Shown here: in pieces, positions 22,363 to 27,706 of the stretch
How the letters are laid out: each line of letters begins with the position of its first letter
Numbering within the stretch: position 1 is the stretch's first letter
DNA from: Leptotrichia hongkongensis
GTDB taxonomy: Bacteria > Fusobacteriota > Fusobacteriia > Fusobacteriales > Leptotrichiaceae
Direction: 5' to 3'
DNA: 27,706 nucleotides
NCBI RefSeq assembly: GCF_041538065.1
Contig: NZ_JBGORW010000015.1
Coordinates: 1 to 27,706 of the forward strand
The notes under the pieces: generated by a model
What the model was told of the DNA's origin: nothing
The model's database searches: none
What the model saw: the letters and a program-made list of their open reading frames with translations, nothing else
Program-made: the position numbers and the translations under genes

Positions 22363-22705
22363 ATTTCTTAATATATAGAGGTTTAGTTAAAATAACATAA
22401 CTTTTCTGAATCAAATTCTTAATTTTTTAGTTTTAACTAAGTATTATAAAAATCATAGTGTTAAAAAAATATAAATATTTAAAATAATCAATTAACTTAT
22501 AGTATAAAATTATTAAAGTTTTGAATCACTAAAATCACTAAAAATCACACTTTAAAAAAATACTTTTTGATATATTTAAAATTTATATTTTTTTAAATAA
22601 ACTTTGAAATTATAATACTAGTTTAAGCAAAAATAAAAAAATATTATTTCAGAGGAATAATTAAAGAAAAGTATCACAAAAAAAAATCTAAAAGGAGAAC
22701 ATGTT

Positions 22706-25700
22706 ATGACAAATAATCTTAGAAAAATTTCGCAAGATTTACGTACATTTGCGAAAAGAACAAAAGATTTTAAATATACTGATTCTGCGTTAATAGTATT
22801 CTTAATGACAGGTATGATTTTTACTGCGATTAATATATTTGGGGCAAGTGAAGAATCAGGTATTAAAAATCAGGTTAATCAAATAAATTCTTCAATAAAT
22901 CAAATACGTACAGATTTTAAAAAAGCTAGAAAAGAAAATAATAAATTAGTAAAAGATACAACATTAGAATTAATACAATTAACAGAACAAGGAGACCATG
23001 TAGTTAAATCGCCTTGGAGCAGCTGGCAATATGGTATAAATTATTTCAATAATAATTGGAATGGTACTTACAAAGGTAGAGGAGACAAAAAAGAAAAATA
23101 TCCATATGAAGGAATACTTGAAAGAAGTACAGATCCTTATGAGAGATCTATATCACCTCAAAGTAAAAATTATTCATTACTTAGCACAAGCAGCAATCCT
23201 CGTTCAGCTTCATCAAACAATAGACAAGGATTGTCAGGTTACGGTATAGCAAGTTTTAGAAAAGTAAATGAACCAATTGTAGCGTTTGAAGTAAGTGCGG
23301 GAATTAACCCAAGAGTATTTACAGCTCCAACAGTTACTCCACTTTCAGCTACACAGCCTAACTTGCCACAGGCTATAAACTTTAGGCCAGCAACTCCGAA
23401 TATAGACGTTCCTACTGTAGCTCCTATTGTAATACCAACGATAACTCCTCCAACTACTGGAAATGGAGATAATTCTTGGATTTATACAAAAGAAGGTTCT
23501 TTGAAAAATGAAAAAAATACTGGATATAATCCACCATCAGGGTATGTTGGGGCAATAGCTCAACAAGACATGGATGGAGGAACATTAACAGTAACTGGAC
23601 AAGGTAATAGATTTGACATTGACGCCTCTGGTATAAAATTTACTGGTAGATATAATGCTGATCATAATGCTTCTAATTCGGGTGCAGCTGTATTAGATTT
23701 TAATACAAGTGGTGGGGCAGGATATCTACTTAGTGATGGAGTCTATGCAGCAATGAAACTTGTTGGGGGACATGAAATTAAAATAAACTCAAATATTAAA
23801 TATAATGGGACAGGAACTTCAGCATACAATAGATGGTTGTTCCATACAGATGGACATAATGATAATGGAGATTCTACTTGGCATTTAATGTCTGGTGGTA
23901 ATATAAATATGAATGGAGATGATCTGGTCATGTATACTTCACAGTATCATGGTTCAGGAAATTATAACATAGGGTTCTTAAATGAAGGTACGATAACGAC
24001 ATCATCAACAGGGAATAGAAATTACATTTGGCTTCCATTATCTGCAGGTAACTGGGGTGGATTTAGAGCAATGATGTTCGAGAATAAAGGTACGATTTCA
24101 TTAAACGGAACAGGGGATGTTTTGTCTGTTTTTGGAAGTGAAGGTCAAGCTACAGGAGGAATTTCATTTATTAATAGTACAGGAACATTAGAATTAAATG
24201 GGGAAAGTAATAAGGGTATAGTAGTTAAAAGTGGTTTGGAGTATCCAAGTGGTGAAATACTATTAAATACTCCAATGAAAGTAAAAGGAAATAATTCTGT
24301 GGGTGTAGCTTTTTTAGGATATATAGATTTAGATGGTGGAGCTAATTTCCACAAAAGTAATGCAAATAACGTTATCATAGATTTACCAGCAAGTTCAAGA
24401 GAATCAATATTAAATGTAGATTTATCAGATAATACAAAATCTACAGCTTTATATTTTGAAAATGGTGGAACAAATGCGTTTACAATCAACGACTTTAACT
24501 TAACATCTACAAATGGTCAAAAGAATAATCTTGTATATGTAGCAAATGGTATTGTAAATCTTAATGGTACCACTAACGGACAAATGACAATTACAGGTGG
24601 AAAATCAAATATAGGAATATATACTGCTGCTTCTGGAGATCCGCTAACAAATAAAGGAAACATAACAATTTCAAATTCAGATAGTTCTATAGGAATTCTT
24701 GCTTCAGGTTCAGGAACAGTAACAAATACAGGAAAAATTTCTGCAACAGGAGCCTCAGTTAAAGCATTAGTAGCAGATAATTCAACAATTACAAGTAGTG
24801 GTAAAGTGGATGTAACTGGTACAGCTTTAAGTGATAGTGACGGTGCAGTTGGATTAGTTGCAACAAATGGAGGAAGTTTAACTCAAACTGGTGGTGGAGA
24901 CATAACAGTTGATGGAAGTGCTTCAATTGGTGCATTAGGTCAAAAAGGAGGTACTGTTGATATTACTGGTGGTACTATAAAAGCTACAGGAGGTGCATTT
25001 AATACATATGCACAAGGTGGTACAGTAAAATTAAATGGTACAACAATTAATACAGAACAAAAATCATTGGCATTCTATGCAGATAATACAGGTGGAACAG
25101 GAAAAATTAATTTTACAGGTGCAACTACTGCAAATATAGCAGGCGGTACTGATGCTAATACAAGAGGTACTGCGTTCTATTATAAAGGTAGTGGATATTC
25201 TCCATTTACAGCATCTGATATAGGAACTTGGGCATCAAATACATTTGGTGGTACAATAAATAATTTAACACTTAATATGGCAAGCGGATCAAGATTGTTT
25301 ATTGCTTCTGATGTATCTATGAACTTATCTGACACAGCTGGTAGTGGATTGACAAGTTCTTTAGGAGCAAACATAGTAGGAAATGACTATAAGACATTTA
25401 TGCTATATCTAAGTAAATTAGCATTAAACCAATCAATTGATTTAGATAATGCAAATGACGCATACAATCAATTAGAAATTTCGAATTCATCAATTGATAA
25501 CAATAACAGTAACACAATAACAGGAACTCAAGCAGGACAAACTGCAATTGCACAAGAAAACTTAACAACTAACAGAAATGCAGTTACATTAAACAATGAT
25601 GGTTCAATCAACCTTAGCGGTGCAAACTCAACAGGTATGTATGCTAAATTTGGAGTTCTTAATAACAATGCAACAGGAACAATTACATTAGGAGATACAT

Positions 25701-27706
25701 CAACAGGTCTATACGGAGTAGCAGACAGTATCCTAACAAATACAGGAACAATTACAATGGGAAGCAGTTCAACAGGTATGTACTCTGAAGGTTCAACAAC
25801 TCAAGGTGTAACAAATGCAGGAACTATCACAAGTTCAGGAACAACTTCAGTAGGTGTGCTATTTAAACCAGATGCAACACTTGCGGCAGGGGCAGTTCTT
25901 GGAAATACTGGAAATATTACATTGGGAGATAACAGTGTAGGTCTATACGGAGATAGTACAGCTACAAATTATACTACATCTAACTCAGGAAATATAACAG
26001 TAGGTCAAAATGGTATTGGTATGTTTGGATATGCTTCTAAGGTATCAGGAGGAACAATTACAGTAGGAGATAAAGGTGTAGGTGTATATTCACAAGGTGG
26101 AAATGTAGACCTTACTGGAGGAACAATTGCTACAGGAGCTTCTGAAGCAGTAGGTGTGTATACAGTAGGAAATGGACAAACTGTAACAAACAGTGGAACA
26201 ACATTTAACTTAGGAAATTCATCAGTTGCAATTGCAAATTCAGGTACTGGAAACACAATTAATTCAACAGTAGCAAATGTTGGATTAGGAGATAACAATA
26301 TTTATGTTTATTCAAATGATGCTGCAGGAACAGTTACTAACTCTACTAACTTGTCAGCAACAGGTAGTGGAAACTATGGTATCTATTCAGCAGGAACTGT
26401 AACAAATTCTGGTAATATGGACTTTGGAAATGGTATCGGAAATGTAGGTGTCTATTCAATTGGTGGAGGCACAGCAACAAATACAGGTACAATCACAATT
26501 GGTGGTTCAAATGCAGCAACAAACGCATTTGGAATAGGTATGGCAGCAGGATACCAAAACAGTGACACTGGTAACGTTATAAATAACGGAACAATAAACG
26601 TAAATGGTGACTACAGTATCGGTATGTACGCAAGTGGAGCAGGAAGTACAGCAACAAATGGAGGAAATATAGTACTAAATGCAAATAATACAACAGGTAT
26701 TTATGCTGATAACGGAGCGACTGTAACAAATACAGGTTCTATCTCAACAGCTTCAGGAAACTATTCAAATGTTGTTGGTGTGTACTTAGGAAAAGGATCA
26801 ACACTTAATAATACAGGTTCTATTAATATAGATGGAGCAAACGGAGTTGGAGTATACTTAAAAGGAGGAACAATTGCTAACTACGGTAATATAACTGTAA
26901 ATGGAAGCAGTAACCAAGCTGATACTGTGCAAGAATTCACTACACCTCCAACAGGTAAATCAGTAGGTGGAGCAGCAATAGACGCACCTGCAGGAGCTCA
27001 AACTGCGACAGTAACAATAAACGGAGTACAACAAACACCAGTTGTAGTAAATACATTTGCTACAAATCCAATTGATGTATCAGCATCAAGCATTGGTCTT
27101 TATGTAAATACATCAGGAAAAGACTTCACAAACTCAATTAATGGATTAGGAAACTTAACTCAAGAAGCTGATTTGATTATTGGTACAGAAGCAACAGAAA
27201 TGACAAATAGCAAATCAATTTTAATAAACGATTCTAGAATCTTAGATCCATATAACAATGCAATTAGAACAAGTGGAGTTGCTAACTGGAATATTTATTC
27301 TGGAGGATTAAACTGGCTTGCAACACCAACATTGAACCCAAATGATGGAACAATGACAAGTATTTATATGGTTAAAATACCATATACAGCTTGGGCTGGA
27401 AAAGAAGAAACACCAATAAACAGTTCTGATACTTACAACTTCTTGGATGGATTGGAACAAAGATATGGTGTTGAAAATCTTGGAACAAGAGAAAGAGCAT
27501 TATTCGGTAAATTAAACAGTATTGGAAAAAATGAAGCTGCATTATTCTATCAAGCAACAGATGAAATGATGGGACACCAATACGGAAATGTTCAACAAAG
27601 AATCAACTCTACTGGAAACTTACTGGATAAAGAGTTGAATCACCTTCAAAGAGACTGGAGAAATCCATCTAAACAAAGCAACAAGATTAAAGTATTTGGT
27701 ATGAGA
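22706..27706 (+). CDS. Large autotransporter adhesin, Leptotrichia type (3' end outside window)
   Basis: The frame is open for 1667 codons to the window edge. Residues 1-47 form an extended signal peptide: a charged N-region, then hydrophobic 28-45 ending FGA. A short coiled coil (about 51-93) and the block SPWSSWQYGINYF (102-114) follow, the latter resembling N-terminal blocks of fusobacterial type V proteins. Next are a Ser-rich part, a Pro/Thr-rich linker (nucleotides about 23317-23466), and a very long Gly/Asn/Thr/Ser-rich passenger predicted to be a beta-helix. It is dominated by units such as NTGTITxG..STGxY, clearest at about 25590-26900. The final visible part, from about 27420, resembles the helical linker before the barrel. 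AAAGGAG lies eight bases before ATG 22706; an ATG at 22701 meets a stop at once. The translocator barrel must lie beyond the edge. Confidence 0.93.
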   Translation, partial: MTNNLRKISQDLRTFAKRTKDFKYTDSALIVFLMTGMIFTAINIFGASEESGIKNQVNQINSSINQIRTDFKKARKENNKLVKDTTLELIQLTEQGDHVVKSPWSSWQYGINYFNNNWNGTYKGRGDKKEKYPYEGILERSTDPYERSISPQSKNYSLLSTSSNPRSASSNNRQGLSGYGIASFRKVNEPIVAFEVSAGINPRVFTAPTVTPLSATQPNLPQAINFRPATPNIDVPTVAPIVIPTITPPTTGNGDNSWIYTKEGSLKNEKNTGYNPPSGYVGAIAQQDMDGGTLTVTGQGNRFDIDASGIKFTGRYNADHNASNSGAAVLDFNTSGGAGYLLSDGVYAAMKLVGGHEIKINSNIKYNGTGTSAYNRWLFHTDGHNDNGDSTWHLMSGGNINMNGDDLVMYTSQYHGSGNYNIGFLNEGTITTSSTGNRNYIWLPLSAGNWGGFRAMMFENKGTISLNGTGDVLSVFGSEGQATGGISFINSTGTLELNGESNKGIVVKSGLEYPSGEILLNTPMKVKGNNSVGVAFLGYIDLDGGANFHKSNANNVIIDLPASSRESILNVDLSDNTKSTALYFENGGTNAFTINDFNLTSTNGQKNNLVYVANGIVNLNGTTNGQMTITGGKSNIGIYTAASGDPLTNKGNITISNSDSSIGILASGSGTVTNTGKISATGASVKALVADNSTITSSGKVDVTGTALSDSDGAVGLVATNGGSLTQTGGGDITVDGSASIGALGQKGGTVDITGGTIKATGGAFNTYAQGGTVKLNGTTINTEQKSLAFYADNTGGTGKINFTGATTANIAGGTDANTRGTAFYYKGSGYSPFTASDIGTWASNTFGGTINNLTLNMASGSRLFIASDVSMNLSDTAGSGLTSSLGANIVGNDYKTFMLYLSKLALNQSIDLDNANDAYNQLEISNSSIDNNNSNTITGTQAGQTAIAQENLTTNRNAVTLNNDGSINLSGANSTGMYAKFGVLNNNATGTITLGDTSTGLYGVADSILTNTGTITMGSSSTGMYSEGSTTQGVTNAGTITSSGTTSVGVLFKPDATLAAGAVLGNTGNITLGDNSVGLYGDSTATNYTTSNSGNITVGQNGIGMFGYASKVSGGTITVGDKGVGVYSQGGNVDLTGGTIATGASEAVGVYTVGNGQTVTNSGTTFNLGNSSVAIANSGTGNTINSTVANVGLGDNNIYVYSNDAAGTVTNSTNLSATGSGNYGIYSAGTVTNSGNMDFGNGIGNVGVYSIGGGTATNTGTITIGGSNAATNAFGIGMAAGYQNSDTGNVINNGTINVNGDYSIGMYASGAGSTATNGGNIVLNANNTTGIYADNGATVTNTGSISTASGNYSNVVGVYLGKGSTLNNTGSINIDGANGVGVYLKGGTIANYGNITVNGSSNQADTVQEFTTPPTGKSVGGAAIDAPAGAQTATVTINGVQQTPVVVNTFATNPIDVSASSIGLYVNTSGKDFTNSINGLGNLTQEADLIIGTEATEMTNSKSILINDSRILDPYNNAIRTSGVANWNIYSGGLNWLATPTLNPNDGTMTSIYMVKIPYTAWAGKEETPINSSDTYNFLDGLEQRYGVENLGTRERALFGKLNSIGKNEAALFYQATDEMMGHQYGNVQQRINSTGNLLDKELNHLQRDWRNPSKQSNKIKVFGMR
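25590..26900 (+). repeat. Intragenic repeats in the autotransporter passenger
   Basis: A degenerate module of about 42 bases (GGAAYAATTACA..GGAGATA..., then GGTxTATAC or similar) recurs at 25676, 25745, 25820, 25910, 25988 and 26051, at intervals of about 60-90 bases. At protein level it is NTGTIT-(L/M/V)G-x4-(T/V)G-(L/M/V)Y, one turn or two of a beta-helix. More diverged units continue to about 26900. Confidence 0.8.

Larger units (their letters stand above)
21344..22705. other. 1.36-kb AT-rich noncoding region upstream of the autotransporter
   Basis: No gene can be supported. Apart from the importer terminator at the left end, it contains the best-preserved 106-bp element (21719-21824), a long AT-rich stretch without visible signals (about 21830-22255), a consensus promoter (22260-22288), and a leader of about 410 bases with several inverted repeats: 22293-22322, 22336-22362, and the 10-base arms 22383-22392 with 22431-22440. 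Confidence 0.7.

Noticed and set aside
23061..23249. A 62-codon plus-strand frame in the N-terminal part of the autotransporter
   Set aside because: It lies in another frame within the long open reading frame and lacks a ribosome binding site.
24145..26298. Minus-strand frames of about 100 codons inside the autotransporter (24145-24489 and 26005-26298)
   Set aside because: They are antisense to a clear coding frame, and their Pro/Ser/Val-rich composition is the mirror of the Gly/Thr/Asn repeats on the other strand.
25590..26900. CRISPR-like or tandem noncoding repeat array
   Set aside because: The repeats are in frame, degenerate, and encode a regular beta-helix motif; spacing is irregular and units are not identical.

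Overview
The window is low-GC, densely coding bacterial chromosome. The gene content points to Fusobacteriota, most likely Leptotrichia: there are two very large type V autotransporters (the end of one and the start of another), a FadA-family coiled-coil adhesin, an OmpA-family protein, and strongly A/T-biased codon use. No rRNA, tRNA, CRISPR array or intact transposase gene was seen. The genus is inferred from these families, not from a database match.

Layout. Bases 2-97 are the last beta-strand of an autotransporter, followed by a strong terminator. A repeat-bearing AT-rich gap follows, then a divergent pair: a small flavin-type split-barrel protein (minus strand) and an HTH/WYL-like regulator (plus strand). 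From there every gene is on the plus strand. Bases 2.2-5.7 kb hold xseA, a dCMP-deaminase-family protein, a possible 36-residue membrane peptide, ung and a GNAT acetyltransferase; the first two and ung suit DNA repair and deoxyuridine metabolism. Bases 5.7-6.4 kb are noncoding with striking inverted repeats. Bases 6.4-11.05 kb hold a PLP trans-sulfuration enzyme, a membrane-anchored thermonuclease, obgE, miaA (with no ordinary start codon) and a PtsN-like EIIA (with a hairpin between its Shine-Dalgarno and ATG). Bases 11.15-13.44 kb are an envelope operon with a clear promoter and terminator: FadA-like adhesin, two secreted charged proteins, a small lipoprotein and an OmpA-family protein. A P-type Ca2+ ATPase, an HU protein and a four-gene ABC importer follow (two tandem lipoprotein binding proteins, permease, ATPase). 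A 1.36-kb AT-rich noncoding region then leads to the second autotransporter, which is open to the window end.

The most unusual content is noncoding. Three short interspersed element types can be recognised by comparing the window with itself: a 106-bp element in three intergenic copies, two of them about 93% identical and in opposite orientation near the two autotransporters; a hairpin element in two copies whose 10-bp stems differ by several compensated changes; and a short 26-base hairpin motif in two copies, one attached to a larger structure with a 16-bp stem and pseudoknot-like topology. None matches an RNA or element class I can name. No clear new protein-based system was found; the structured repeats, the hairpin-bridged start of the EIIA gene and the ATA-like start of miaA are the best leads.
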